From the NCBI GenBank assembly GCA_020631235.1, contig JAHDHQ010000025.1, positions 1 to 64,000 on the forward strand: DNA of 64,000 nucleotides. The letters run 5' to 3'. This DNA comes from Saprospiraceae bacterium. GTDB lineage: Bacteria > Bacteroidota > Bacteroidia > Chitinophagales > Saprospiraceae. A program made the translations under genes and the position numbers. Positions 48,295 through 58,068 of this stretch are shown here, piece after piece. Below the pieces are notes generated by a model that was not told the DNA's origin, searched no databases, and was given only the letters and a program-made list of their open reading frames with translations. Numbering within the stretch: position 1 is the stretch's first letter; every line of letters begins with the position of its first letter.

Positions 48295-48780
48295 TTAAAA
48301 TTTGTACCCTATACTAATTGATTGCGAAAAACCACTACGCACGTATGGTCCACTCATTTTTTTGTCATATTGTATAGCTCCAGTTATTGTAAATCGATCT
48401 GTAAGATCGGCTATGATGCCAAACTTTTGATAGATAAAATGACCATGAGTAATCGGAAGGTCGTAATGGCTAAGGTCTAAACGAGTAAAGTTATACCCAA
48501 TTTCATAAAAGGGTTTAACTATACCTGTGTTTTTCATATACGCTCTTAGACCCAACTGATAACTCGAGCGATTTCTGTAGGAAACATTGAAGCCAGCAGT
48601 TAAAGCTAAATTTTCATTAAGCAAATGAGCATAATTTAATCCTACATTTAGTCCTAAATTTTTGTCGAATGAAGTTTCGTATTCTAATAGATGTTTGGGT
48701 AATGTAGATGATTTTTTTTCTTCTTGACTGATGGCAAGAGTAGTTGTAAACAAACAAAATATACAAATAAGGTATTTCAT
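48295..48780 (-). CDS. Small outer-membrane beta-barrel protein (161 aa)
   Basis: The signal peptide (MKYLICIFCLFTTTLAISQ) is followed by eight or so short strands (LGLNVGLNYAHLL, LALTAGFNVSYRN, YQLGLRAYMKN, IVKPFYEIGYNFTRLDL) and a terminal SISIGYKF with the C-terminal Phe. The pattern fits a small OmpX/OmpA-type or DUF-type barrel. No family name is certain and the role is unknown. Confidence 0.68.
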   Translation of the reverse strand: MKYLICIFCLFTTTLAISQEEKKSSTLPKHLLEYETSFDKNLGLNVGLNYAHLLNENLALTAGFNVSYRNRSSYQLGLRAYMKNTGIVKPFYEIGYNFTRLDLSHYDLPITHGHFIYQKFGIIADLTDRFTITGAIQYDKKMSGPYVRSGFSQSISIGYKF

Positions 48781-48902
48781 AATTCTATAATTTTTTGGAT
48801 GAACAATTATAGAACTTGACTGGATGTTTGTCTTTAGGGTTAGGTGGGTTAAGAATAATTTAAGAGCAATTAACTCAGTTTAACGACTCATCAAATCCAT
48901 AT

Positions 48903-49613
48903 TTAGTGGCCAAAATGTTTGAGCATAATGATTTCTCTTTTTGTGAGATGTCTAGAAAAAGATCTTGGTAAATCTTTTTTGGTTAAACCTCCATAATAGA
49001 CACGATCTAGTTTTTGGACCACGTAACCAAAGTGTTCAAAAATTCTGCGTACAATTCGGTTTCTGCCTATATGTATATCAATACCTATTTCGTTTTTTGC
49101 TCCTTTTATGTAAGATATTTTATCGACATTCACCGCTCCATCTTCTAATTCAATTCCTCTTTTTATAGCATCGAAATGAGTCTGCTTTAGATCTTTGTCT
49201 AAAAATACATGATAGATCTTTTTGACTTCATGACTTGGATGACTGAGTTTATGGGCTAAATCTCCATCGTTGGTTAGAAGCAATAAACCAGTTGTATTTC
49301 TATCTAATCTACCTACAGGGTAAATTCTTTCCTTGGTTTTATTTTTAACTAAATCCATGACTGTTTTGCGACCTCTATCATCATCTAAAGTAGTCACCGT
49401 ATTTTTAGGTTTGTTTAGGATTAAATAAACAAAGTTAGTAGATGGTTTGATGATTTTATCTTTAAATAAAACTACATCTCCATCTTTGATTTCAGTAGCA
49501 GGATTGGTTTCAATTGTGCCATTAAGTTTTACAAGGCCATTTTTGATGTGTTCGGTAGCTTTACGTCTGGAACAAATACCGGAATGGGCAACATATTTAT
49601 TAAGGCGCATCAT
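48903..49613 (-). CDS. RluB/RsuA-family rRNA pseudouridine synthase
   Basis: This RNA-modifying enzyme isomerises uridine in rRNA. The protein (236 aa from ATG 49613; ATG 49610 is equally possible) has an N-terminal S4 RNA-binding domain (RLNKYVAHSGICSRRKATEH). The synthase core carries the catalytic Asp in PVGRLDRNTTGLLLLT and also KIYHVFLDK and GRNRIVRRIFEHFG. Family members target 23S U2605/U2604 or 16S U516; which one applies here is unclear. The start lies inside the last codons of dnaB, so the pair is translationally coupled. Confidence 0.9.
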   Translation of the reverse strand: MMRLNKYVAHSGICSRRKATEHIKNGLVKLNGTIETNPATEIKDGDVVLFKDKIIKPSTNFVYLILNKPKNTVTTLDDDRGRKTVMDLVKNKTKERIYPVGRLDRNTTGLLLLTNDGDLAHKLSHPSHEVKKIYHVFLDKDLKQTHFDAIKRGIELEDGAVNVDKISYIKGAKNEIGIDIHIGRNRIVRRIFEHFGYVVQKLDRVYYGGLTKKDLPRSFSRHLTKREIIMLKHFGH

Positions 49614-51111
49614 TGTCAAAACCGTAATCGGTGTCCTCTGGGTTCATTTTGGATGGGAAAGTAACGGAACTACCAGTGGCAAAGGGGTCATTGTTTGTCA
49701 AATCTCCAAAAGCAGAGAAATTCATATTGTCCGGTTCCGCAAATTTTACATATTGACCTATGAAGGCAAGTTTTACTGTGTCTAGAGCACCGTTTCTGTG
49801 TTTAGCAATAATTATTTCAGCTTCGTTTTCAGGAACTTCTAAATCTCCACCATCTAATTGTTGATAATATCCAGCTCTGTAAATAAAGGTCACAATATCT
49901 GCATCTTGTTCGATCGCTCCAGACTCTCTTAAATCAGATAATTGTGGTCGTTTATCACCACCCCTTGTTTCTACGGCTCTGGATAATTGCGATAATGCAA
50001 TTACAGGAACTTGCATTTCTTTGGCTAAACCTTTTAATGCTCTAGATATAGCACTAATTTCTTGTTCACGATTACCTCTTTGCTTATTAGGGTTAGCTCC
50101 CATAAGTTGTAAATAATCGATAACTACAAGTCCTATTCCATGGTTTTGTTTGAGCCTTCTACATTTTGCACGAAGTTCGAATATATTAATGGCTGGTGTA
50201 TCGTCTATATAGATGGGAGCATCAGACAGTTTATCAACTGCGCGTTGTAGTTTTGGCCATTCGTGATCTTCTAATTGCCCGTTTCTGAGTTTGCTTGAAG
50301 AAATCTCGGATTCCATGGAAATAAGACGTTGGGTAAGTTGCGTATCTCCCATTTCCAGTGAAAAAATAGCCACACCTATACCAGCTTCGGCAGCATTTTT
50401 TGCTAGCGATAAAGTAAAAGCCGTTTTACCCATACCTGGACGGGCTGCTAGGATGATTAAATCAGAAGGTTGCCATCCACTGGTTAATTTATCTAGCATT
50501 TTAAAACCAGTCGTGACACCTGTCATCCCTTCTTCTTTCTTACTTACTGTTTCGATTTGCTTCTGTACCGTATTCAGAAGCATACTGATTTTCTTGTAAC
50601 TGGTGTTTAAGTTTTTATCGGTAATATCAAATAGGTCTTGCTCTGCTTTATCGAGCATGTCTAAAACATCAATTTTATCTTCAAAGGCATCGGAAATGGT
50701 CCTGGTAGATATCCTTATCAGTTCCCTTTGGATGTATTTCTGGATGATAATTCTCGCATGATACTCTATGTTTGCCGCAGAAGCAACTTTGTTAGTAAGT
50801 TCCATTAAATAGGAAACACCTCCTATGTTGTCTAACTTATCTTTCTTTTTTAAGACCTCATGAACCGTAAGAATATCGATGGGTTTCATGATTTCGTACA
50901 ACTCCATCATCGCACTAAATATCTCTTGATGACCTTGGTGATAAAAACTTTCTGGTCTAAGAATTTCAGTAACGATCGGCATCGCATCCGTATCAAGCAT
51001 TATGGCACCTAGCACCGCTTCTTCTAAATCTAACGCTTGTGGTTGCACTTTCCCAAACATGAGTTGTTCAGCTGCGTTTTGTTCTAGATCTTGCTTGTAG
51101 TTTTTTGCCAT
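49600..51111 (-). CDS. dnaB: Replicative DNA helicase
   Basis: This hexameric 5'-3' helicase unwinds DNA at the replication fork. The protein has 503 residues, normal length. The N-terminal domain (about 20-130) begins VQPQALDLEEAVLGAIMLD. The RecA-like ATPase has Walker A (ILAARPGMGKTAFTLS), SLEMGDTQLTQRLIS, Walker B (LVVIDYLQLM) and DLRESGAIEQDADIV. No intein is present. The gene is followed by the pseudouridine synthase with a 14-bp overlap and preceded by a 300-bp AT-rich gap. Confidence 0.97.
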   Translation of the reverse strand: MAKNYKQDLEQNAAEQLMFGKVQPQALDLEEAVLGAIMLDTDAMPIVTEILRPESFYHQGHQEIFSAMMELYEIMKPIDILTVHEVLKKKDKLDNIGGVSYLMELTNKVASAANIEYHARIIIQKYIQRELIRISTRTISDAFEDKIDVLDMLDKAEQDLFDITDKNLNTSYKKISMLLNTVQKQIETVSKKEEGMTGVTTGFKMLDKLTSGWQPSDLIILAARPGMGKTAFTLSLAKNAAEAGIGVAIFSLEMGDTQLTQRLISMESEISSSKLRNGQLEDHEWPKLQRAVDKLSDAPIYIDDTPAINIFELRAKCRRLKQNHGIGLVVIDYLQLMGANPNKQRGNREQEISAISRALKGLAKEMQVPVIALSQLSRAVETRGGDKRPQLSDLRESGAIEQDADIVTFIYRAGYYQQLDGGDLEVPENEAEIIIAKHRNGALDTVKLAFIGQYVKFAEPDNMNFSAFGDLTNNDPFATGSSVTFPSKMNPEDTDYGFDNDAP

Positions 51112-51411
51112 TGATGTTTCAGATAGAGCGAGTAAAATGTTATTTCCAAATGAGCTTCAAATCTACTAGGATTTCTTTAATACGAAAGAAGCTCCACAAA
51201 TGTACATTGTTGATAAATTGTTGATGAATGTATTTAATTGTGGATAATGCAATTTTCAACAAACAACTAAAACACAAAAGCCCAAAGTTTACATATATAT
51301 AAGTATTCTATATGATAAAAAGTTTCATATATGTCTATTCCTAATCAGGAACTTATCTATTATATAAGGGATTTAAACCATATGTATGGAGTATGGAAAA
51401 GTATCTAGATT
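51112..51411. other. AT-rich intergenic region upstream of dnaB
   Basis: About 300 bp without a gene. It contains long TA-rich runs (ATATATATAAG near 51294, TATTATATAAGGG near 51359) and probably the dnaB promoter in the minus direction. I see no iterated DnaA-box cluster, RNA gene or large inverted repeat. Confidence 0.5.
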
Positions 51412-51440
51412 AAAAAAAGCGACTTGATTTAAGCCGCTTC
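51412..51440 (-). terminator. Intrinsic terminator of the coiled-coil exported protein gene
   Basis: On the minus strand AAGCGGCTT (51431-51439) pairs with AAGTCGCTT (51418-51425 region) with one G-T pair and a 5-nt loop, followed by seven T's. It lies about 30 bp past the stop at 51469. Confidence 0.75.
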
Positions 51441-51468
51441 ATTTTGTTAGTATTTATTTTTTTTGGAT

Positions 51469-52143
51469 TTATTTTTTGCCAATGTTGTTTAATCGATCTT
51501 TCACCTTGTCAATAATAGACATCTGGCCTTTAATTTCTACTTTCTTATCATCTTGATTTCCTAAATTCTTTTCTATGTCTAATTCTGCTTGAGCAATTTT
51601 ATTTTGGTAATCTTCTATGGTTTGATGAAGCTTATCGTTTTCTTTTTCTAATTTTTCCAAATCCTTTTCAAGCTTTTTGCCTGTCTTTTCTTCTTCTTTG
51701 AGGATATCTTCTACAGCTAGACGTTCTACTTTGTAAGCAAAATCTGTCAGGAGTTTTTGGATGTTTGCGGATGATTCTGAAGCATTATTTTCACTTATAT
51801 ATTGAGTGCCGTCATCCACAAATACTACAGAAGTACTCATGTTTTTACCTTCTTCCACTTGCATGTAAACGCTTAATGGTTGATTAGACACCATCGGTAT
51901 ACTAAGTTCGAAAGACTCATATTCACCTGATTTTCTATTCTTTTTTACTTTGCCTTTGTATTCTTTTAATACATCTTTCCAAGCTGTTTCCACATGCTTT
52001 TCGTTTGCGTCAGCATGATCTTGGACAAAACCATTTTGTGGGCCATGGCTCATGATCATTTCTTTTTGCTCTATTTGGGCTGTCAGAGATAGACTGAAAA
52101 AACAAAAGAGACTAAAGCATATAAACAAAACAGAATTTTTCAT
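51469..52143 (-). CDS. Exported protein with C-terminal coiled coil (224 aa), function unknown
   Basis: The signal peptide is MKNSVLFICFSLFCFFSLSLTAQ. The mature N-terminal part (about 25-150) is a small alpha+beta domain (HVETAWKDVLKEYKGKVKKN, LSVYMQVEEGKNMSTSVVF). The rest (about 155-215) is a strongly predicted coiled coil rich in Lys/Glu/Leu (LEKDLEKLEKENDKLHQTIE). No known family is recognised. It is a stand-alone minus-strand gene with its own terminator, divergent from the ABC transporter genes. Confidence 0.72.
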   Translation of the reverse strand: MKNSVLFICFSLFCFFSLSLTAQIEQKEMIMSHGPQNGFVQDHADANEKHVETAWKDVLKEYKGKVKKNRKSGEYESFELSIPMVSNQPLSVYMQVEEGKNMSTSVVFVDDGTQYISENNASESSANIQKLLTDFAYKVERLAVEDILKEEEKTGKKLEKDLEKLEKENDKLHQTIEDYQNKIAQAELDIEKNLGNQDDKKVEIKGQMSIIDKVKDRLNNIGKK

Positions 52144-52347
52144 AATTAAAACTTTTTTGATTTTATAATTTTATAGGACCAAACCTATTGCTTAAGGTCA
52201 ACTTTTAGACCAGTTTTATGGATTTTGTCACAAAAATTAGCCTTGCTTTAATATTTGATTAACATCTATCCAATATTTGTATTGGCTCATCGAATTTTGA
52301 CTTAGCTATGATTAGCTTTCTTTATCTTTCTACTATAAATCTACAAT

Positions 52348-53253
52348 ATGAACGTTTTGTCCATCCAAGGTGTGACTAAGCAATACGATAATTATAAAGC
52401 CGTCAATAATGTTTCTTTTGATGTTCCAAAAGGGAGCATCTTTGGCTTATTAGGCCCCAATGGTGCTGGAAAAACTTCTTTAATTAGGATCATAACAAGA
52501 ATTACAGGTGCTGATTCTGGATCTATCATATTAGATGGTGTGCCTTTGGCTAATACTAAGATTAGAGAAGTCGGATACATGCCTGAAGAAAGAGGACTTT
52601 ATAAAAAAATGAAAGTCGGCGAGCAATTGATGTATTTAGCTCAATTAAGAGAATTAGATAGAAAAGAAGCTAAAAATGTGATTGATCATTGGATGGAAAA
52701 ATTTGACATTGCTTCTTGGTGGAACAAGAAAATCGAAGAATTATCTAAAGGGATGCAACAAAAAATCCAATTTATTGCTACTGTAATGCATAATCCAAGT
52801 TTGATCATCTTAGATGAGCCATTTACAGGATTAGATCCTTTAAATACTAATCTTATCAAAGATGAGATATTCAGAATGAACAAAGCCGGCACAAGCATCA
52901 TTTTTTCCACTCATCGTATGGAACAGGTCGAAGAAATTTGCAAAGATATTGTGCTTATTAATGCTGGTCAAAAAATACTAGAGGGAAAAGTTAGTGAAGT
53001 GAAAAATCAATTTAAGAAAAATCAATTTTACATTGAATATGAAGGGCTGAATGGTATAGTTTCAGGTGCAAGTTATGATGTAATCTCCGATAATGATCAC
53101 AAAGCATTGGTCAAAATAAAAAATGAAGTAAGTACTAATCAAGTAATAAGCGATTTAATCAATCAAGGTTGTCAAATACTAAAATTTGAAGAAAGACTTC
53201 CAAGTCTGAACGATATATTTATTAGCCTAATAGAAAACAAAAATGATGAATAA
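52348..53253 (+). CDS. ABC-2 type transporter ATP-binding protein (NatA-like)
   Basis: The protein (301 aa) powers the permease encoded next. Walker A is GLLGPNGAGKTSLI, the signature region is ELSKGMQQKIQF, Walker B is LIILDEPFTGLDPL and the switch His is in FSTHRMEQVEEI. The last 80 residues form the accessory domain common in NatA/CcmA-like subunits. The permease start overlaps its end by 11 bp, which marks a two-gene operon. Substrate is unknown; NatAB homologues export sodium. Confidence 0.92.
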   Translation: MNVLSIQGVTKQYDNYKAVNNVSFDVPKGSIFGLLGPNGAGKTSLIRIITRITGADSGSIILDGVPLANTKIREVGYMPEERGLYKKMKVGEQLMYLAQLRELDRKEAKNVIDHWMEKFDIASWWNKKIEELSKGMQQKIQFIATVMHNPSLIILDEPFTGLDPLNTNLIKDEIFRMNKAGTSIIFSTHRMEQVEEICKDIVLINAGQKILEGKVSEVKNQFKKNQFYIEYEGLNGIVSGASYDVISDNDHKALVKIKNEVSTNQVISDLINQGCQILKFEERLPSLNDIFISLIENKNDE

Positions 53254-54589
53254 AGTACGTTTAGTAGCAGGGAGAGAGTATTTGGTTAGAGTCCGAAAAC
53301 GAACATTCATTATAGCCACTTTATTCACCCCAATAGGTATAGGTTTGATGGCACTAATGGCCGGATACTTTGCATCAAAAGGTGGGGCTGCTTCGAAAAG
53401 TATTGTTTTCGTGGATGAATCTAAGATTTTTGAAGCCAGTGATCCTAGTTCGAAAACACACACTTACCACTTTAGCGCAGAAGACATTAACACGCTTAAA
53501 GATAATTATAAGGAAAAGTATGATTTGTTAGTACATATTCCTCCCTTCGAGGATATGAGTCAAAAATCGCATCAAGTACAATATTTTTCTGAAGAAAAAT
53601 TGAGCGTAGTCACCATCACCAATTTGGAATCTGCTATAGGAAAAGCGTATAAAAAGTATAAAATAGAACAGTCAAGCATAGATGTGGACTTATACAATAG
53701 CTTCAATACATCGATCCAGTTTGAAGATGGCATTTTGTTAGAAAAAATTGCTGCTGGAGAAGAAGAGGCTAATAAGTCAGGAAAACTATCACTAATTATA
53801 GGAACTATACTTGGAGGATTGATGGGGTTTTTAATGTACATGGTCATATTTATTTATGGAGGTATGGTTATGCGCTCGATTATGGAAGAAAAGATTAATA
53901 GAATAGTGGAAGTCATGATTTCATCGGTGAAGCCCTTTCAGTTGATGTTGGGTAAAATATTAGGAGTTGGAGCTGTAGGTTTAACCCAATTAGCTATGTG
54001 GATAATATTAGTTCCACTCATATTATTTGTTGTCCAATTGGTGATTGGCACTAATCCAGAACAGTCGGCAGAATTGATGGAAATGGCACAAAACATGAAT
54101 ACAGGAAAAGCGGATTTAGATGGATTTAATGTAAGCCAGATCATTAGTGAGTTTAATGGTTTAAACTGGTTTTTAATAATACCAGTGTTTATCATATTTT
54201 TCTTTGGAGGTTATTTCATTTATTCTTCAATGTTCGCGGCTATTGGTTCGGCTATCGGAGATGACATGGGTGAAGGTCAGCAACTGATGATTCCCATTGT
54301 TATTCCAGTTGTTATAGCCTTTATTATGTTGCAAGGAGTCCTTCAAAACCCGAATGGGAACATGGCTGTTTTTGGATCTATGTTTCCCTTGTTTTCGCCT
54401 ATAATTATGCCGGCCAGATTAGCTTTTGACCCACCTATTTGGCAAGTTATTTTATCGATTATAATATTAATCGCCTCTTGTATATTTTTTGTTTGGTTAG
54501 CAGGGAAAATATACCGTGTAGGGATTCTAATGTATGGAAAAAAGGTAAACTTTAAAGAACTGGGCAAATGGTTGTTCTATAAGGCTTAA
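53243..54589 (+). CDS. ABC-2 type transporter permease (NatB-like)
   Basis: The protein (448 aa) has an N-terminal membrane helix (FIIATLFTPIGIGLMALMAGY), then a large extracytoplasmic domain (about 50-175). Five to six further helices follow, including LGGLMGFLMYMVIFIYGGMVMR, VGLTQLAMWIILVPLILFVV and MIPIVIPVVIAFIMLQG. The phrase RSIMEEKINRIVEVMISSVKP is a hallmark of NatB/YhaP permeases. ATG 53246 is an alternative start. It ends in a 4-bp overlap with the converging lipoprotein gene. Substrate is unassigned. Confidence 0.9.
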   Translation: MMNKVRLVAGREYLVRVRKRTFIIATLFTPIGIGLMALMAGYFASKGGAASKSIVFVDESKIFEASDPSSKTHTYHFSAEDINTLKDNYKEKYDLLVHIPPFEDMSQKSHQVQYFSEEKLSVVTITNLESAIGKAYKKYKIEQSSIDVDLYNSFNTSIQFEDGILLEKIAAGEEEANKSGKLSLIIGTILGGLMGFLMYMVIFIYGGMVMRSIMEEKINRIVEVMISSVKPFQLMLGKILGVGAVGLTQLAMWIILVPLILFVVQLVIGTNPEQSAELMEMAQNMNTGKADLDGFNVSQIISEFNGLNWFLIIPVFIIFFFGGYFIYSSMFAAIGSAIGDDMGEGQQLMIPIVIPVVIAFIMLQGVLQNPNGNMAVFGSMFPLFSPIIMPARLAFDPPIWQVILSIIILIASCIFFVWLAGKIYRVGILMYGKKVNFKELGKWLFYKA

Positions 54590-55221
54590 TGAAAGGTCTC
54601 ATTAAGATATTTTAATGCTATAATGCCTTCTCCCTCTTTAAGTATAATTTGGTTACTGCCTTCTGGGGAGATCAGCACATCATTAAGTGTTTGATTATTC
54701 AGCATGTACTCAGCCTTAAAGGCATAATAAGGCCCTCTAAAAATAGAGCTTGTGTCAAAAGCTGGTTCGTTAAAATGAATGTTTGTCACATGACTTGCTG
54801 ATGCTAAGGCACCAACACCTGAAAAATGGGTTGAAAGTAAATCGTAAAAAAGCATAGACTCTTCTTCATAATTTTCTACCACTAAATTGATATCGATGAT
54901 TAATGAATCTCCAGATCGCAGCACATAGCGAATATTACTAGATTCTACATATTCGCAGGGAGTATTTTGAAAAGGACTACTTGTATTGCTGCATACATAC
55001 TTGGTACATAGCTTTCCAAAGGATTCTATAACTTCCACATTAAAAGTCAATTCATCTCCGTTAGCATTAACATAAGACAATACTTGACCCTCTACATAAG
55101 GCACAAAATTTAAACTACTTTCCATTAATTGGATCTCTCCAACTTTTGCATCTTCACAAGATCTTCCACAAGAAGCACAAAGAAAAACAACCAAACTTAG
55201 TGCACACATTATGTTTTTCAT
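54586..55221 (-). CDS. Putative lipoprotein of unknown function (211 aa)
   Basis: The start at ATG 55221 (MKNIMCALSLVVFLCASC) gives a lipoprotein signal ending CASC; the longer frame to 55296 has no credible signal and overlaps the divergent TfoX-N gene. The mature part is Cys-rich near the N terminus (CGRSCEDAK), with further Cys in KLCTKYVCSN, and is otherwise beta-rich. No family is recognised. Confidence 0.7.
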   Translation of the reverse strand: MKNIMCALSLVVFLCASCGRSCEDAKVGEIQLMESSLNFVPYVEGQVLSYVNANGDELTFNVEVIESFGKLCTKYVCSNTSSPFQNTPCEYVESSNIRYVLRSGDSLIIDINLVVENYEEESMLFYDLLSTHFSGVGALASASHVTNIHFNEPAFDTSSIFRGPYYAFKAEYMLNNQTLNDVLISPEGSNQIILKEGEGIIALKYLNETFH

Positions 55222-55281
55222 ATCCAAATATATATTACACAAATATATAGGACAATACTTAACTTTAAGAAAAATCCAGAT

Positions 55282-55653
55282 ATGCCGGAACTCCAATTAC
55301 TTAAAGAAAGAATTGCTAATGGATTAGATTTCCGTGGAATAAACTACTCTGTAATTAAAATGATGGGAGGTACTTGCTTTATGGTGGATGAAAAAATGTG
55401 CATTGGAACTCATCGAAATAAAGCGAGTGGCGAAGCCATAATCATAGCAAGAGTGGGTAAAGATGATTATGATTCTAGTTTAGAAATCCAGGGGGCTTCA
55501 GCTTTTGATTTCACAGGTAGACCATTAACTGGCTTTGTGCAAGTTAACCTGGAAAGTATCCAGAATGATGACCAATTGCAATTCTGGATTGATAAATGTT
55601 TAGCTTTTAATCCTTTAGCTAAAAAATCTAAAAAGAAGAAGACTAAGTCCTAA
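55282..55653 (+). CDS. TfoX N-terminal-domain protein
   Basis: The protein (123 aa) consists of a single TfoX/Sxy N-terminal-like domain: MMGGTCFMVDEKMCIGTH, then IIARVGKDDYDSSLEIQGA and FDFTGRPLTGFVQV, ending DQLQFWIDKCLAFNPLA and a Lys-rich tail. TfoX regulates competence in gamma-proteobacteria, but there it has an additional C-terminal domain that is absent here. A competence role is therefore not implied. The Lys-rich end could contact nucleic acid; this is inference. Confidence 0.85.
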   Translation: MPELQLLKERIANGLDFRGINYSVIKMMGGTCFMVDEKMCIGTHRNKASGEAIIIARVGKDDYDSSLEIQGASAFDFTGRPLTGFVQVNLESIQNDDQLQFWIDKCLAFNPLAKKSKKKKTKS

Positions 55654-55780
55654 TGTTGTTTTTTCTAAATAATCTTGCAAATAATAATACTAAAATGCCT
55701 GTAATCATGGGTTTTGTTGTCTGTTAAAGTACAAACATTTACCGATTGGATTTTAGTGCCCAAGTGTATTGTTTTTTCGA

Positions 55781-58054
55781 CTAAAGCTTCCTTGTGTACG
55801 AAATAATGGGTATTAGACCTTGTTGTTTTCTAGTAATTACTTGCTCTAAAAAAGGATCGTAGAAGCTAAAAGCCTCATTTTCTCTTCCTAGCAGATTTTG
55901 AATGTCTAGCGTAAGAATGTTTTTTTGTTTTTTTCCAAAATCAAACCTAACTCTCAAATCAAGTCTTTGAAAGTCATTAAGCCTCCTAAAGTTTTCTTCA
56001 GTAAAGCCATCATTTTCATAATTAAAAATAGTCCTTTCATAGCTAGAACTTTCTAAGTCTATCAATGCTTCATTATTGCCAGATCTTGAATGGAAAGCGG
56101 CAGAGAAAAATAGCCGTTTATTAGTCAGTAAATTCCATTGGCGAGTAAGCATTAAATTAAGTACATAGTTATAATCGTATTTTACATCTACTTCTTCTTT
56201 CAAAAAGTCAAACTGACTAAAATTCGCGTTTAAAAACCAAAGATTAAATAGTTCAGTATCTGTTTGAACATCATAGCCTAAAATCCTGTGATCTACCGTA
56301 GAGTAATTTGGCGTGTAACTTGGAAACAAATGATTTAGTCCATTGATAGTCGAATATCTATCAAAAGCAGGTACGTCTGTAAGATAATGGTAAAAGGGTC
56401 TTATTTTAACTTTAAATAAGCGGTCGATTGATTTTGGTTTATAAGTAAACTCTACACTTAAATTTAGACTTTTTGTGTTCGTTATAGAGGAAAGATTATT
56501 CCCAGATTGCTGTGCATGGGCTAACACTATTGGATCCGGTGTTTGACTATGTCTGGAGATAAAAAACCCCAGATCAAAAGATGACCCTTGGAACATACCT
56601 GCTGCGGAAAACTCAAAGGGTGCCGTCCGATTAATGGTATTAAGACTGCTAGCTAAAGAAGCACGCATATTTATTTTCCAAATTTTAAAGGAGTAACCCG
56701 CAAAAGGGTGTATGTTAAAGCTGGCTAAAGAATATTGAATGATGTCATCTAATTTTTGATGAGCTAAATGGAAGTTTTGATAAGTTGCATCTGCTCCATA
56801 ATTAAAAGAAAATATGTTTAAAAAACGCCGCGTTCTTTTTATTTGGTAAGCTACTTTTTGAATGTCAAAGGTAAAATCATCTAAAAGCAATGAATCTAAA
56901 GCGGCATATTTTGTTTCATTTTTTGTGGATACATACAAGTGCTGATGATAGTTCACTCCTTTCTTTGCCTTTAAATCCCAAGTTAATCCACCTATTAAAA
57001 GATCATTGTAATAGTTGTTTTCTTGTAAATCTAGTATAGTAGTCGTTTCGTCGATAAGTGTATTGGGCGCATGCTCATTACTGCTTCTTCCAAGAACTAA
57101 GGCTGCCTCTACAATACTTTTTTTGCTTTCATATAATCTTGTGCTAAGATTCAAATCTTGAAAACGAATTTCCTCGCCACCAAAATCTACACCTAAATCA
57201 TTGAGTAAACCTACTGTGGAGTATCTGTAATGAGCGTACAAATTATTAAAGACCTTCTGTGTTTCTTTCTTTTTGTTCAGGGCCAATGCCGCTTCAAGTC
57301 CTATGAGACCAATCTTCAGAAAGGACGTTTTTTTATGGACATCATTAATAGGATTTAGATTTGCAATACCAGCTATTGCATTGCCATGCTCGGCATGATA
57401 TGGACTATTAAAAAAACTAAAACTTTGCAAGTAATCAAAGGGGACTGCTAATACACCTCCTGCATTTGTACTTCCTAAATCAGTAGAAGTACCTGCATTA
57501 CTGAGGTGGTTTGGGTTTATGATTTCTGCACCATCCATTTCCCATTTCATCATATGCGATGGCATTCCCCGATAAATGATGGCGTTTGATTGGTCATTAT
57601 CAAAACTCATGGCAGGTGTTCGCATGAGAGCTCTGCTTGGATCTTCAAAGGTAGCAGCCAATCCCGGATGATTTCCTTGGATGCTCAGTTGGCCTGTTGC
57701 ATCGGTACTAAAATAGTGGTAAGGATAAGCTTTAAGCACAACTTCGTCCATCATACTTTGCTTTTGTTTAAGTTTAATAGTTACAAACTCGCCAGGTTTT
57801 TCTATGGTTTGTTTTTTTGTGCTAAAGCCGATAAAACTAACTTTAAGTTGTTTTACCTTTTCCCCTTTTTTAATGGAGAACAATCCATTTTCGTCACAAG
57901 TAGTTCCTGTGACAAGTTTGCCGTTTTCGTTGTAAGCGTAAAGTGAAGCGCCAGGAAGTGTGTTCCCATATTCGTCCATTACTTTGCCTTTCAGAACCTG
58001 AGCATTAACTAGCTGACAAGCCATAAGAAACAGCAAAAAGAATAACCCTCTCAT
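55781..58054 (-). CDS. TonB-dependent receptor-like outer-membrane protein with carboxypeptidase-regulatory domain (757 aa)
   Basis: The signal peptide (MRGLFFLLFLMACQLVNAQ) is followed by a CarboxypepD_reg-like domain (about 20-95: VLKGKVMDEYGNTLPGASLY through VSFIGFST). A plug-like region (about 110-220) has IIYRGMPSHMMKWEMDGAEI and HAEHGNAIAGIANLNP. A barrel of about 500 residues follows, ending RKQQGLIPIISYTRKL. It is shorter than the other receptor here (757 against 1232), and its plug motif is divergent (MPSHMMKWEMDG), so transport of a siderophore-type ligand is not assured. It is followed in its own direction by 127 bp with no recognised feature. It may belong with the upstream isomerase and acyl-CoA ligase genes (14 bp and 6 bp gaps). 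Confidence 0.85.
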   Translation of the reverse strand: MRGLFFLLFLMACQLVNAQVLKGKVMDEYGNTLPGASLYAYNENGKLVTGTTCDENGLFSIKKGEKVKQLKVSFIGFSTKKQTIEKPGEFVTIKLKQKQSMMDEVVLKAYPYHYFSTDATGQLSIQGNHPGLAATFEDPSRALMRTPAMSFDNDQSNAIIYRGMPSHMMKWEMDGAEIINPNHLSNAGTSTDLGSTNAGGVLAVPFDYLQSFSFFNSPYHAEHGNAIAGIANLNPINDVHKKTSFLKIGLIGLEAALALNKKKETQKVFNNLYAHYRYSTVGLLNDLGVDFGGEEIRFQDLNLSTRLYESKKSIVEAALVLGRSSNEHAPNTLIDETTTILDLQENNYYNDLLIGGLTWDLKAKKGVNYHQHLYVSTKNETKYAALDSLLLDDFTFDIQKVAYQIKRTRRFLNIFSFNYGADATYQNFHLAHQKLDDIIQYSLASFNIHPFAGYSFKIWKINMRASLASSLNTINRTAPFEFSAAGMFQGSSFDLGFFISRHSQTPDPIVLAHAQQSGNNLSSITNTKSLNLSVEFTYKPKSIDRLFKVKIRPFYHYLTDVPAFDRYSTINGLNHLFPSYTPNYSTVDHRILGYDVQTDTELFNLWFLNANFSQFDFLKEEVDVKYDYNYVLNLMLTRQWNLLTNKRLFFSAAFHSRSGNNEALIDLESSSYERTIFNYENDGFTEENFRRLNDFQRLDLRVRFDFGKKQKNILTLDIQNLLGRENEAFSFYDPFLEQVITRKQQGLIPIISYTRKL

Positions 58055-58068
58055 AAATGCAATTAAAA

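Noticed and set aside
55654-55780. Regulatory RNA or terminator after the TfoX-N gene
   Set aside because: Only AT-rich sequence was visible; no stable stem or recognisable RNA motif was found.
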